This document shows, piece by piece, positions 9,460 through 18,155 of a stretch of DNA of 64,000 nt; positions within the stretch are counted from its first letter, which is position 1; each line of letters starts with the position of its first letter. A model generated the notes under the pieces. The model worked only from the letters and a program-made list of their open reading frames with translations, ran no database searches and had not been told where the DNA came from. The position numbers and the translations under genes are program-made. This DNA is from Sphingobacterium siyangense (lineage in GTDB: Bacteria > Bacteroidota > Bacteroidia > Sphingobacteriales > Sphingobacteriaceae): contig NZ_VLKR01000020.1 of assembly GCF_007830445.1 (NCBI RefSeq), forward strand, positions 62,001 through 126,000. Direction: 5' to 3'.

Positions 9460-9987
9460 GTGAGCGAATTATTGATAGCATCATTAAAGCAAGGTGACCA
9501 CTTTGCCATGGAACAGATTTTTAATCTGTATTGGGAAGCCATATTTGATGCAGCTTTTAAGAAAATAGGTGACGAAAATGTGGCTCAGGACATTACCCAG
9601 GAAATCTTCATTTCACTGTGGGAAAACCGTGAACAGGTTATCATATCTGGTGGCCTTGCAGCCTATCTACATGGGGCGGTAAAATTCAAAGTAATCAACC
9701 ATTTTCGGAATACGACAGTTAAAGATGGACACAAAGCCGAACTTGCGACTTTAATGAACCAACAATATGCAGATTCAGCGGACGACCTGCTGATCCTAAA
9801 AGATGCGCAGCAAAAAGTTGAAGAAGCGTTGATGCAGCTTCCCGAACGTATGCGACTGGTCGTCACAATGAGCCGCAAGCAAGAAAAATCAATCAAGGAA
9901 ATTGCGAGCGAGCTGAATGTATCGGTACAAACCGTCAAGAATCAAATTACCTCGGCCATGAAACTGCTCAAAAAAAGCCTCTCTTAG
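9460..9987 (+). CDS. ECF RNA polymerase sigma-70 factor (Bacteroides expansion family type)
   Basis: 175 residues from GTG 9460. Sigma region 2 covers the N-terminal third (core-binding and -10 recognition, around 'DITQEIFISLWENR'). Region 4 is at the C-terminus ('LPERMRLVVTMSRKQEKSI' followed by an HTH with 'SVQTVKNQI'). It lacks the C-terminal extensions of larger ECF types. The next gene encodes a FecR-type anti-sigma, then SusC/SusD: the usual trans-envelope signalling arrangement in which ligand uptake through the TonB-dependent receptor releases the sigma factor to activate the uptake operon. SusC here lacks an obvious long N-terminal signalling extension beyond its STN domain, which is the normal FecR contact. 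A later ATG (9508) would remove part of region 2 and is unlikely. Confidence 0.92.
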   Translation: MSELLIASLKQGDHFAMEQIFNLYWEAIFDAAFKKIGDENVAQDITQEIFISLWENREQVIISGGLAAYLHGAVKFKVINHFRNTTVKDGHKAELATLMNQQYADSADDLLILKDAQQKVEEALMQLPERMRLVVTMSRKQEKSIKEIASELNVSVQTVKNQITSAMKLLKKSLS

Positions 9988-10083
9988 GCAGTTCCTACAT
10001 TTTTTTGAGTGTTAACAATAATTTAATATACTCCTAATATTTTCAACTAGTACCAATTCCCATTTGAAGTGACATGTATTCAA

Positions 10084-11031
10084 ATGATGGAAGAAAAAGC
10101 AAAGCAGCTACTGCAAAAATATTTAAATGGAGAGGCCAGCGCCGCCGAGATTAAACAAGTCGAAGATTGGTACGCCCAACTGGATAACGCATCAAAAAAA
10201 ATTCCGCAGGAACGCAAGGCAGCACTGCGCGAACAATTATTGGCCAATATCCAGTCCGGTATTTCAGAAAAGGAAAATAAACGACCTTCCCTGCTGTATT
10301 CACCTGTATTCAAAATAGCGGCCGCTATTTTAATGATTGCTTCTATAGGACTTCTTTATTGGAAAGTAAATAATCAACCTATCGCACCATCTGCGCAGAT
10401 CGTCACGACAACCCTTGCAGGTGAACATAAAAAGATTGTATTGGCAGATGGTTCGGAAATTATCATGGAACCATCTTCAAAAATCAGCTATCCAAGTAAA
10501 TTCAGGGGAAATATCCGTGAAATAGCACTTACTGAAGGGGAAGCTTTCTTTGATATTGCCCACGACGAGCAACACCCATTTCAGGTACAGCTTGCATCCA
10601 AGCTAGCGGTTAAAGTATTGGGTACCTCCTTTCGGATAAAAGCCTATCAGGCTTCCGACCAAGTCGAAGTCACTGTTGCTACCGGTAAGGTTGCGGTACA
10701 GCAACAAGATAAAATCTTGGGTATATTAACCAAAAACCAGAGTTTACGTTACAGCAAAGAAACCGCACAATCTTCGCGTAGCGTAGTAGAAAAAAATACC
10801 GCTGTCGCCATAGCATTTGATGGTACAAACCTCCAAGAGGTCGCAAAAAAACTGGAATATATCTACAACATTGAAATTATCTTAAAGGATACATCGCTTA
10901 GGTCTCTAAAAACAACAGCCACATTCAATAGCACACAAAATCCAGCAGAAATACTGGATATCATCTGCAGCCTACATCATCTTAAGTACAGTACGATTGA
11001 AAAGGATAAAGTATTTAAAATCCACAAATAA
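10084..11031 (+). CDS. FecR-family anti-sigma factor
   Basis: 315 residues from ATG 10084 (a GTG five codons upstream is possible). It has an N-terminal cytoplasmic helical segment that would hold the ECF factor, one membrane segment at about residues 75-95 ('IAAAILMIASIGLLYW'), and a periplasmic FecR domain with the 'LADGSEIIMEPSSKISYP' strand and 'LTEGEAFFDIAHD' motif. A C-terminal STN-like domain of the kind common in Bacteroidota FecR proteins follows ('LQEVAKKLEYIYNIEI'). It sits between the sigma factor (about 95 bp upstream) and SusC (34 bp downstream), so its partner and signal receptor can be read directly from the context. Confidence 0.92.
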   Translation: MMEEKAKQLLQKYLNGEASAAEIKQVEDWYAQLDNASKKIPQERKAALREQLLANIQSGISEKENKRPSLLYSPVFKIAAAILMIASIGLLYWKVNNQPIAPSAQIVTTTLAGEHKKIVLADGSEIIMEPSSKISYPSKFRGNIREIALTEGEAFFDIAHDEQHPFQVQLASKLAVKVLGTSFRIKAYQASDQVEVTVATGKVAVQQQDKILGILTKNQSLRYSKETAQSSRSVVEKNTAVAIAFDGTNLQEVAKKLEYIYNIEIILKDTSLRSLKTTATFNSTQNPAEILDIICSLHHLKYSTIEKDKVFKIHK

Positions 11032-11065
11032 TGTCTAAAAATTTACCTAAAACATCTTAGTCACC

Positions 11066-14000
11066 ATGCGTAATTCATTACCTAATTATTACAAAAAAAT
11101 GAAAACACCTGCATTCAAGAGAGAATTCTCTTTTTACCGGATCATGAAGTATCCCTGCATCGCATTTTCGATTACTTCAGTATTCTGCAGTTCATTGATG
11201 GCCTCCCCAAGCATGGCCCAACGTTTGGACAAAAGCAGCGTAAACATCAAAATAAGCAAGGGCGAAAAACTCGATGTGATTCTCCACAAAATCGAGAGTC
11301 TTTCGGGCCTTCATTTTGTTTACAATCCCGATCTATTGCAAGAACGGAACACAGTCTTAAGCGGCAGCTTTAAAACTGAACCCGTTCGCGCGCTCTTGAA
11401 TAAGCTTGGAATCAATGCAGTGGAAAAAGAGGACTATGTGATCCTGAACACGCAAGCAAACATCAAGGCAGACCGCATCGTTACCGGTTTTGTAAGAGAT
11501 ACAACAGGGGCTGCAATTGTAGGTGTTTCTGTAAAAGTAGTGGGTACGCAGGTAGGAACCACAACAGATACAAAGGGTGCATTTCGAATCGAGGCTGGAC
11601 CACAGGCCGTACTTTCTTTTTCGATGGTCGGATTCCATTCTAAAGATATTACCATCGGTGAAAATGAAATTATTAATGTAACGTTAAGCGAAGAGCGTTC
11701 GACCCTATCCGAAGTTGTTGTTGTTGGTTATGGAACCCAGAAAAAAGAAACACTAACGGGTGCTATAGGTGTGGTATCCCTTGATAAATTATCCTCACGA
11801 TCGGTAAACAGTGTTGGCGAAGTATTGGCTGGAAAATCTCCTGGTGTCATTGTGACAAACGAAGGTGGCGATCCAACTTCGCCTCCTCGCATTAATATTC
11901 GGGGTGCCGGTGGTATAAATGGTGAAAATGTACTCTACGTTATTGACGGTTCAATTTTCCTAGGCACCCCACAGCTCAATCCAAACGATATCGAATCCAT
12001 TTCGGTCCTTAAAGACGCGTCGGCAGCAATCTATGGAGCGAGAGCTTCTGGTGGTGTGGTATTGATCACCACTAAAAAAGGGAAAAAAGGACAGATGCAG
12101 ATCAGTGTTGATGCCAAAATCGGCCAACAAAGCGCTTGGCGTAAATTACAGCCTTTAAATGCGGAACAACGCGCTGAGGTAGCAGCAACGGCAGCAAAAA
12201 ATGGTGGAACAGCCATTTTACCAGCTTTCGATCCAACAAAATATCCAGATGGGCTTGTCACAAAAACCAATTGGATGGATGAAGTATTTAGAAATGCGAC
12301 ATTGCAAGATTACAATGGTGCTATCAACGGTGGAAATGAAAAGTCTAATTTTTACCTAAGTTTCAATTACCGTAAAGCAGAAGGTATTGTACTCAATACA
12401 AAAACACAACGTTACAACTTCAGGATAAACTCAGAACATCAAATTACACCCTGGTTAAAAGTAGGTGAAAATCTATCCTACAGCAATACCAATGGAAATG
12501 GCGCTAATACGAGCAGCGACTACACAGGAGCGTTATTGTCGGCCATTTATTATCCAACAAATGGAACACCTTACAATGCCGATGGAAGCTTTGCTGGTTT
12601 GCCAGGACCTTTCCCTGGCGACTATGGTGATATCATTAACCCTGTCGCAGAATTGATGCGCATAGACATTAATAATCCTGTCAGTGTCCTGGTTGTAAAT
12701 CCATATGCCAATATCCAATTAGCAAAAGGCTTAACATTCAGATCTAACTTAAGCATTACCAAATCGAACATTAGATATAAAAGCTTTACACCAAAACGCC
12801 CTGAAATAGGTAAACCCGTTTTGAGCAATAGTCTAGTGGAAAGAGCGAGTGACGCAAATGATATCCTTGCCGAACAGGTCCTAAATTATAAAACTAAATT
12901 TGACGTTCATCAGCTCGATTTGACCGGAGGCTACAGTTTTCAAAAAACCAAAAGTAGTTATTTGAATGCTTCGGGAACCGGCTTTGACGATGAATCCAAG
13001 CAATACAGATACCTGAATAACGCGAACACAATACAACCGTCGGAAAGTGGTTATGGAGCCACAGCACTTTCGTCTCTTTTCTTACGGGCAAACTATAATT
13101 ACAATGAAAAATACCTACTATCCTTAATTGGCCGAAGAGATGCTTCATCCATAATTCCATTAAAAGAAAATAGAGCGCGGTACTATTATTCAACATCTGC
13201 TGGATGGGCTCTACACAAAGAAGATTTTTTGAAATCTGTAGAATGGTTAAACGAGCTTAAATTAAGAGCTAGTTACGGTAAATTGGGTGGTCTAGCCAAC
13301 CTAAACCCACTGGATGTTAACCCTCTTCTTATTCGTGCCGATGCCTATTTTGGTGAAAATCCAAAACTACAAAATGGATATGCTCAGAATGTGTTACCCA
13401 ATATGGATATGCGATGGGCTGAAAGCAAACAAACCAATATAGGTTTAGATCTTGGAATTTTGAATGGATTGAGCTTGGTAGCGGATTATTTTGTCAAAGA
13501 AACAAATAAGATGATCTTAACCAAACCTCTTCCGGGAACAGCGGGTTTGAGCACACAAACGATTAACGGGGGTTTAGTAAAAGATAAAGGTATTGAACTA
13601 GGGCTAACTTATAGTAGTGCTAAAAATAAAGATTTTTCGTACTCTATTAATGCGACGCTAACCAAATTAACCAACAACGTTCAAGAATTGGCTCCTGGAT
13701 TGAACAATATCGCAGTAGGTACTAATTTTAGAAATGAGCTAGCTCCGTTGACAATTACTGTTGGCCAACCTCTTTACAGTTACTACGTATTAAAGACCGA
13801 TGGTATCTTCCAGAGTCAGGCAGAAGCTGATAACTACAAAAATGCCAATGGACAAAAAATTCAACCCAATGCAAAAGCGGGCGATTTCAAATTTGTAGAC
13901 ATCGATGGGAATGGTTCGATCGGACCTGAAGATCGCTATTACGCCGGTAGTGCATATCCTGATTTTTCTTACGGTCTGAGCTTCAATGCGAATTACAAAA

Positions 14001-14446
14001 ACTTTGATCTCAATATTTTTGCACAAGGTGTACAAGGGAACAAATTGTTTAACGCCATCAAAAGAACAACCTACAGCGCGAGCGGTCCCTCATACAACAA
14101 ATTAGTAGGAATCCTAGATGCATGGTCACCAGAAAACCCGAATGGGAAAGTGCCTATTATCTCAAGTTCAGACGCTAACGGAAACTTTAATGCATCAGAT
14201 TTCTATATCGAAGATGGTTCTTTCCTTCGTATCCGAAATGTCACATTAGGTTATACACTGCCAAAATCTTTGACTGACAGATATAAACTTGGAAACGTGA
14301 GAGTCTATGCGACTACGAACAACTTATTTACGTTTACAAAATACACTGGTTTTGATCCAGAAATTGGTATGGATAACAATGGACTTGATGTCGGACGTTA
14401 CCCACAAGCCCGCAGCTTTATCTTCGGTCTAAATGTCAATTTTTAA
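11066..14446 (+). CDS. SusC/RagA-family TonB-dependent outer-membrane receptor
   Basis: 1126 residues, a usual length for the family. Order: a long N-terminal signal region (cleavage near 'SMAQRLD', about residue 53); an STN secretin/TonB short domain ('DVILHKIESLSGLHFVYNP', about 70-120) that contacts FecR; a carboxypeptidase-D regulatory-like beta-sandwich ('ITGFVRDTTGAAIVGVSVKV' region, about 135-210); a TonB box/plug start 'SEVVVVGYGTQKKE'; a plug with 'ISVLKDASAAIYGARASGGV'; then a 22-stranded barrel ending in the aromatic 'FGLNVNF'. An EF-hand-like 'DIDGNGSIGPED' sits late in the barrel, as in SusC. It imports a ligand with the SusD partner encoded next. Substrate is not readable from the sequence; the phosphatase downstream hints at phosphorylated compounds. 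Confidence 0.95.
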   Translation: MRNSLPNYYKKMKTPAFKREFSFYRIMKYPCIAFSITSVFCSSLMASPSMAQRLDKSSVNIKISKGEKLDVILHKIESLSGLHFVYNPDLLQERNTVLSGSFKTEPVRALLNKLGINAVEKEDYVILNTQANIKADRIVTGFVRDTTGAAIVGVSVKVVGTQVGTTTDTKGAFRIEAGPQAVLSFSMVGFHSKDITIGENEIINVTLSEERSTLSEVVVVGYGTQKKETLTGAIGVVSLDKLSSRSVNSVGEVLAGKSPGVIVTNEGGDPTSPPRINIRGAGGINGENVLYVIDGSIFLGTPQLNPNDIESISVLKDASAAIYGARASGGVVLITTKKGKKGQMQISVDAKIGQQSAWRKLQPLNAEQRAEVAATAAKNGGTAILPAFDPTKYPDGLVTKTNWMDEVFRNATLQDYNGAINGGNEKSNFYLSFNYRKAEGIVLNTKTQRYNFRINSEHQITPWLKVGENLSYSNTNGNGANTSSDYTGALLSAIYYPTNGTPYNADGSFAGLPGPFPGDYGDIINPVAELMRIDINNPVSVLVVNPYANIQLAKGLTFRSNLSITKSNIRYKSFTPKRPEIGKPVLSNSLVERASDANDILAEQVLNYKTKFDVHQLDLTGGYSFQKTKSSYLNASGTGFDDESKQYRYLNNANTIQPSESGYGATALSSLFLRANYNYNEKYLLSLIGRRDASSIIPLKENRARYYYSTSAGWALHKEDFLKSVEWLNELKLRASYGKLGGLANLNPLDVNPLLIRADAYFGENPKLQNGYAQNVLPNMDMRWAESKQTNIGLDLGILNGLSLVADYFVKETNKMILTKPLPGTAGLSTQTINGGLVKDKGIELGLTYSSAKNKDFSYSINATLTKLTNNVQELAPGLNNIAVGTNFRNELAPLTITVGQPLYSYYVLKTDGIFQSQAEADNYKNANGQKIQPNAKAGDFKFVDIDGNGSIGPEDRYYAGSAYPDFSYGLSFNANYKNFDLNIFAQGVQGNKLFNAIKRTTYSASGPSYNKLVGILDAWSPENPNGKVPIISSSDANGNFNASDFYIEDGSFLRIRNVTLGYTLPKSLTDRYKLGNVRVYATTNNLFTFTKYTGFDPEIGMDNNGLDVGRYPQARSFIFGLNVNF

Positions 14447-14626
14447 TATTAGCAGAATGCCAATGGGATCTAAACGAAGCTTACTTCATACAAGGATTAT
14501 TTAGTTTAAGATCTTATCGATTATTAAAACGAGAAAAATAAAAATGATGAAACCGAAAAATAAAAGTTGTCATTCACAGACGGAAGACTTTACCCAGGTT
14601 TTATCAGTCATAAAAAAAATAAAACG

Positions 14627-16141
14627 ATGAAAACGAATATCAAATACCTTGCAATAGCAGCAGCAGCACTTTTTGCATCGTGCGACAAACAGTTGGATAT
14701 AACGCCTGAGGGTTCACCTTCCGCTCAGAATTTTTGGAAAACCGAACAGGATGCCATCAAAGCGGAGGCTGGTATGTATGAAAAATACAATGAAGAGGAT
14801 TATTACGGCCGCGGAATGTTTTGGTTTATTAATGCCAGTGACGACATGGTAACAGGGCGTAACAAACCGGAAGCCGATAATATCAAAAATTTCAACCGCA
14901 ATTACATCGGTGGTGGTTATACCGAATCTCAATGGAGCATGCGTTATGCGATTATAAAAAGAGCTAACGATATTATTATCAATGTTCCCAATATAACCAT
15001 GGATGAAGCTCGAAAAAAACAGATCATTGGCGATGCCTATTTCAATGCAGGTCTGGTTTATTTTCAATTGGCGGCAAACTATGGTAATGACAAAGCTGGA
15101 ATTCCGATAGTTAAACCTGAAACTGACGTACCCGTACCCCGTGCTAACAATGTCAACGAGAACTATGATTACATTGCCTCTTTATTTCTAAAAGCTGCAG
15201 AGAACCTTCCATATTTCTCAGACATGAATACCTCAGATTACGGTAAAGCGCACAAAACTGCGGCATGGGCCTATTTATCAAAAGTATATCTCTACAAAAA
15301 GGACTATACAAATGCCGCCAAATATGCAGATATGGTGATCAATTCGGGCAAACATGATTTACTGCCTAATTTTGTCGATGTGTTTAAAGCTGCCAACAAC
15401 TGGTCCAAAGAATATATCTGGTCAGTGGTCTGTACGCCAAATGGCGGTGGTACTGGATGGGGAAGTAAGCTTCCAGGAGTTATGCTCACCAACAAGGCCT
15501 GGGGAATCTACAATGGCTGGGGCTATTATCTACCGACAAAAGAACTGTATGATTCTTTTGAATCTGGAGATCTACGCCGTGAAGCGACGATATTGAAACC
15601 TGGGGACAAATTCCAGTTTTTTGGCGCAGAACGTGCATTTACAAAAGATGGTGGCGCTACATCGAGTTACCAATTCAAGAAATACATGGAGCCGTTTTCT
15701 TATAAAGACCCTATTCCAACACATGTCAATCCAAATGGCGATAATGGAACAACAGACCTCAATGTACCATTGATGCGTTATGCCGAAGTATTATTGACTA
15801 AAGCTGAGGCTGCCATTAATTTAAATGGGGCTGGAGCCGGTGATACTGAATTAAATAAGATTAGAAAGCGAGCTGGTTTGGTAACAAAAAGCGGAATGAC
15901 CCTTGTAGACCTAAAACGCGAGCGCCGCAATGAGCTTGCTGGTGAATGGGCAGACCGTCACCGTGATTTGGTCAGATGGGGTGATGCGCAAGCTACATAT
16001 GCCAAACCTTTACACGATTTCGATGGTGCTGTAATTTGGCCGGCTAGAAATTTCAATCCGCAAGTACATGATGTTTGGGCAGTTCCACAACGCGAGATCG
16101 ACAACAGTTCCGGCGTCATTAAACAGAATGCAGGATGGTAA
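14627..16141 (+). CDS. SusD/RagB-family outer-membrane lipoprotein
   Basis: 504 residues from ATG 14627; this start gives a clean lipoprotein signal with lipobox LFASC (Cys about 19), whereas the upstream in-frame TTG adds 20 residues of poor sequence. The SusD fold is recognised from the N-terminal 'ITPEGSPSAQNFWKTEQDA', the TPR-like helices, and the C-terminal 'MRYAEVLLTKAEAAINLN' and 'RERRNELAGEWADRHRDLVRWG' motifs. SusD proteins lie on the cell surface as the lid of the SusC barrel and bind the nutrient. The stop overlaps the start of the phosphatase gene by 7 bp, so these are translationally coupled and the phosphatase is very likely part of the same uptake pathway. Confidence 0.95.
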   Translation: MKTNIKYLAIAAAALFASCDKQLDITPEGSPSAQNFWKTEQDAIKAEAGMYEKYNEEDYYGRGMFWFINASDDMVTGRNKPEADNIKNFNRNYIGGGYTESQWSMRYAIIKRANDIIINVPNITMDEARKKQIIGDAYFNAGLVYFQLAANYGNDKAGIPIVKPETDVPVPRANNVNENYDYIASLFLKAAENLPYFSDMNTSDYGKAHKTAAWAYLSKVYLYKKDYTNAAKYADMVINSGKHDLLPNFVDVFKAANNWSKEYIWSVVCTPNGGGTGWGSKLPGVMLTNKAWGIYNGWGYYLPTKELYDSFESGDLRREATILKPGDKFQFFGAERAFTKDGGATSSYQFKKYMEPFSYKDPIPTHVNPNGDNGTTDLNVPLMRYAEVLLTKAEAAINLNGAGAGDTELNKIRKRAGLVTKSGMTLVDLKRERRNELAGEWADRHRDLVRWGDAQATYAKPLHDFDGAVIWPARNFNPQVHDVWAVPQREIDNSSGVIKQNAGW

Positions 16142-17988
16142 AAAACAATAAATTAATGTGGCTGCTCTTTGCCGGCCTAAGCATTCAGTCAGTTTCTGCA
16201 CAACAGAAACTGACTGCCAATGCAGGTCACAGCCACAATGATTACAAACAGCAAATCCCGCTGTTGGAGGCTTACTATGCTGGAATGGGCTCTATCGAAG
16301 CGGACGTCTTCTATCGCAATGGAGAGCTTTACGTCGCCCATGAAAGCAGCGAAATCAAACCAGGGAAGACGTTAAAAAAACTTTACATCGACCCTTTAAT
16401 TGCTTTCTTTAAGGAGAACGGCAATAAACCTTATGCCAAACCTGAGCAGACCTTACAGCTCGTGATTGATATCAAGGAAAATTACGAACAGGTATTGTCT
16501 AAATTGTTGGCCGATCTGAAGGGCAACGAATCTATATTCGACCAGCAGAAAAATCCTTCCGCCATTAAAATTGTCGTCAGCGGTGAAATCCCGCCGCCCG
16601 AAAAGTTCGACAATTATCCATCGATGATTTATTTTGATGGCCGGCCGGAAAAAGATTATACGCCGGCACAGCTCAAACATATTGGGATGATCAGTCAGGA
16701 TATTAAGCAGTATTCTGTCTGGAATGGCAAAGGGACACCTACTCCACCCGACCTAGAAAAGATGAAATCTGTGATAGACAAAGCGCATAAATTGGGGAAA
16801 CCCTTTCGTTTCTGGGCAACCAAAGACAGCCCCAATAGTTGGAAAGAGCTTGGTCACATGGGGGCAGACTGGATCAATACAGACCATCCTACTGCGCTTA
16901 AGAATTTCTATTTAAACAACGCTAAAGTCGAATACGCAAATCCAAAGGCCTACGTTCCCTATCAGCCAACCTATAAAAATGATGGTGCAACGAGCAAGGT
17001 TAAGAACGTTATTTTACTTATTGGTGATGGAATGGGCTTGGCTCAAATACAAGCGGGTTTAAGTGCCAATTTTGGTCAGTCCAATATCATCAATATGAAA
17101 CATATTGGTCTTTCGCGCACCGAAGCATCCAATTCGGATTTTACCGACTCCGCTGCGGGCGGGACAGCTTTGGCTACTGGACATAAAACCAATAACCGTT
17201 ACATTGGCATGGATGCTGACGGTAAATTGTTGAGCGCTATTCCCGACACACTTGCTCAACACGGGATCAAAAGTGGTATCATCAGTGCGGGAGATATTAC
17301 AGATGCCACTCCGGCTGCATTTTACGCACATCAGATCGATCGAACAATGTCACAGGAAATTGCGGCAGATTTCAAAAATAGCCATGTGGATATCTTAGTT
17401 GGATCCCGTCGCGAAAGCTTCCTCAACAACAAGGATAACACGCTGATAAAGCAACTGACCGAAAAAGGGTATCAGCTTCAGCAAAATTTAGACGACTTTG
17501 AAAAAGCGACATCGGGCAAACAGTTGGTGCTCCTAGCTGATTCTGCGACAAGAAGAATCCTCGATGGACGAGGAGAAATGTTAAAAAATTCCCTCTCAAA
17601 AACGATTCAGCTTTTGTCTAAAAATAAAAATGGCTTCTTTATCATGGCCGAGGGTGCACAAATCGACTATGGAGCCCATGCCAACGATCTTCCCTATGTT
17701 GTTACCGAGCAACATGACTTTGATCGGCTTGTCGGGGAAGCCCTAAAATTTGCGGACCAAGATGGTGAAACACTAGTCATTGTCACTGCAGATCACGAAA
17801 CTGGTGGACTTTCCCTATTGGATGCCAATTATAAAAAGGGAACTGTTAGAGGCAATTTCAGTAGCGATGACCATACCAATATTATGGTACCTGTCTTTGC
17901 TTACGGACCAGGTGCGCAAAATTTTATTGGCATTTACAACAATACAGCCGTTTTTAAAAAGATTATCCAAGCCTATAACTTGAAATAA
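16135..17988 (+). CDS. Phosphodiesterase-like domain fused to alkaline phosphatase
   Basis: 617 residues with a signal peptide (cleavage near 'VSAQQ', about 23). Residues about 28-265 resemble the PI-PLC/glycerophosphodiester phosphodiesterase barrel: 'HSHNDY' (H32), 'SIEADVF' (E54, D56) and 'LYVAHE' (H69), with a C-terminal 'ADWINTDHP'. Residues about 288-617 form an alkaline phosphatase: 'LLIGDGMG' metal site (D298), nucleophile Ser339 in 'TDSAAGGTALATGH', and later 'TADHETGG'. A reasonable reading is sequential removal of a phosphodiester-linked group and then the phosphate, in the periplasm or at the surface. The start overlaps susD by 7 bp. A terminator follows at 18015-18043. Both domain calls are good; catalysis by the N-terminal domain is inferred. 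Confidence 0.88.
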   Translation: MVKNNKLMWLLFAGLSIQSVSAQQKLTANAGHSHNDYKQQIPLLEAYYAGMGSIEADVFYRNGELYVAHESSEIKPGKTLKKLYIDPLIAFFKENGNKPYAKPEQTLQLVIDIKENYEQVLSKLLADLKGNESIFDQQKNPSAIKIVVSGEIPPPEKFDNYPSMIYFDGRPEKDYTPAQLKHIGMISQDIKQYSVWNGKGTPTPPDLEKMKSVIDKAHKLGKPFRFWATKDSPNSWKELGHMGADWINTDHPTALKNFYLNNAKVEYANPKAYVPYQPTYKNDGATSKVKNVILLIGDGMGLAQIQAGLSANFGQSNIINMKHIGLSRTEASNSDFTDSAAGGTALATGHKTNNRYIGMDADGKLLSAIPDTLAQHGIKSGIISAGDITDATPAAFYAHQIDRTMSQEIAADFKNSHVDILVGSRRESFLNNKDNTLIKQLTEKGYQLQQNLDDFEKATSGKQLVLLADSATRRILDGRGEMLKNSLSKTIQLLSKNKNGFFIMAEGAQIDYGAHANDLPYVVTEQHDFDRLVGEALKFADQDGETLVIVTADHETGGLSLLDANYKKGTVRGNFSSDDHTNIMVPVFAYGPGAQNFIGIYNNTAVFKKIIQAYNLK

Positions 17989-18013
17989 TCGCTTTAAAGT
18001 TTTCATACAACAT

Positions 18014-18047
18014 GAAACCCCTTAGTTTAAATACGAGGGGTTTTCAC
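18014..18047 (+). terminator. Rho-independent terminator after the SusCD-phosphatase operon
   Basis: AAACCCCT (18015-18022) pairs with AGGGGTTT (18036-18043), followed by a T-rich stretch. It separates the uptake operon from the GH29 gene. Confidence 0.8.
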
Positions 18048-18155
18048 TTTTTCACCGACTACATTCCATAGTTTACAACCACTCCAAAATCCAATTTAAG
18101 GATTGATGTTCGATTTTTTGCCTATCTTGTAAGTCAAAAAAACAGAACAACCTTT

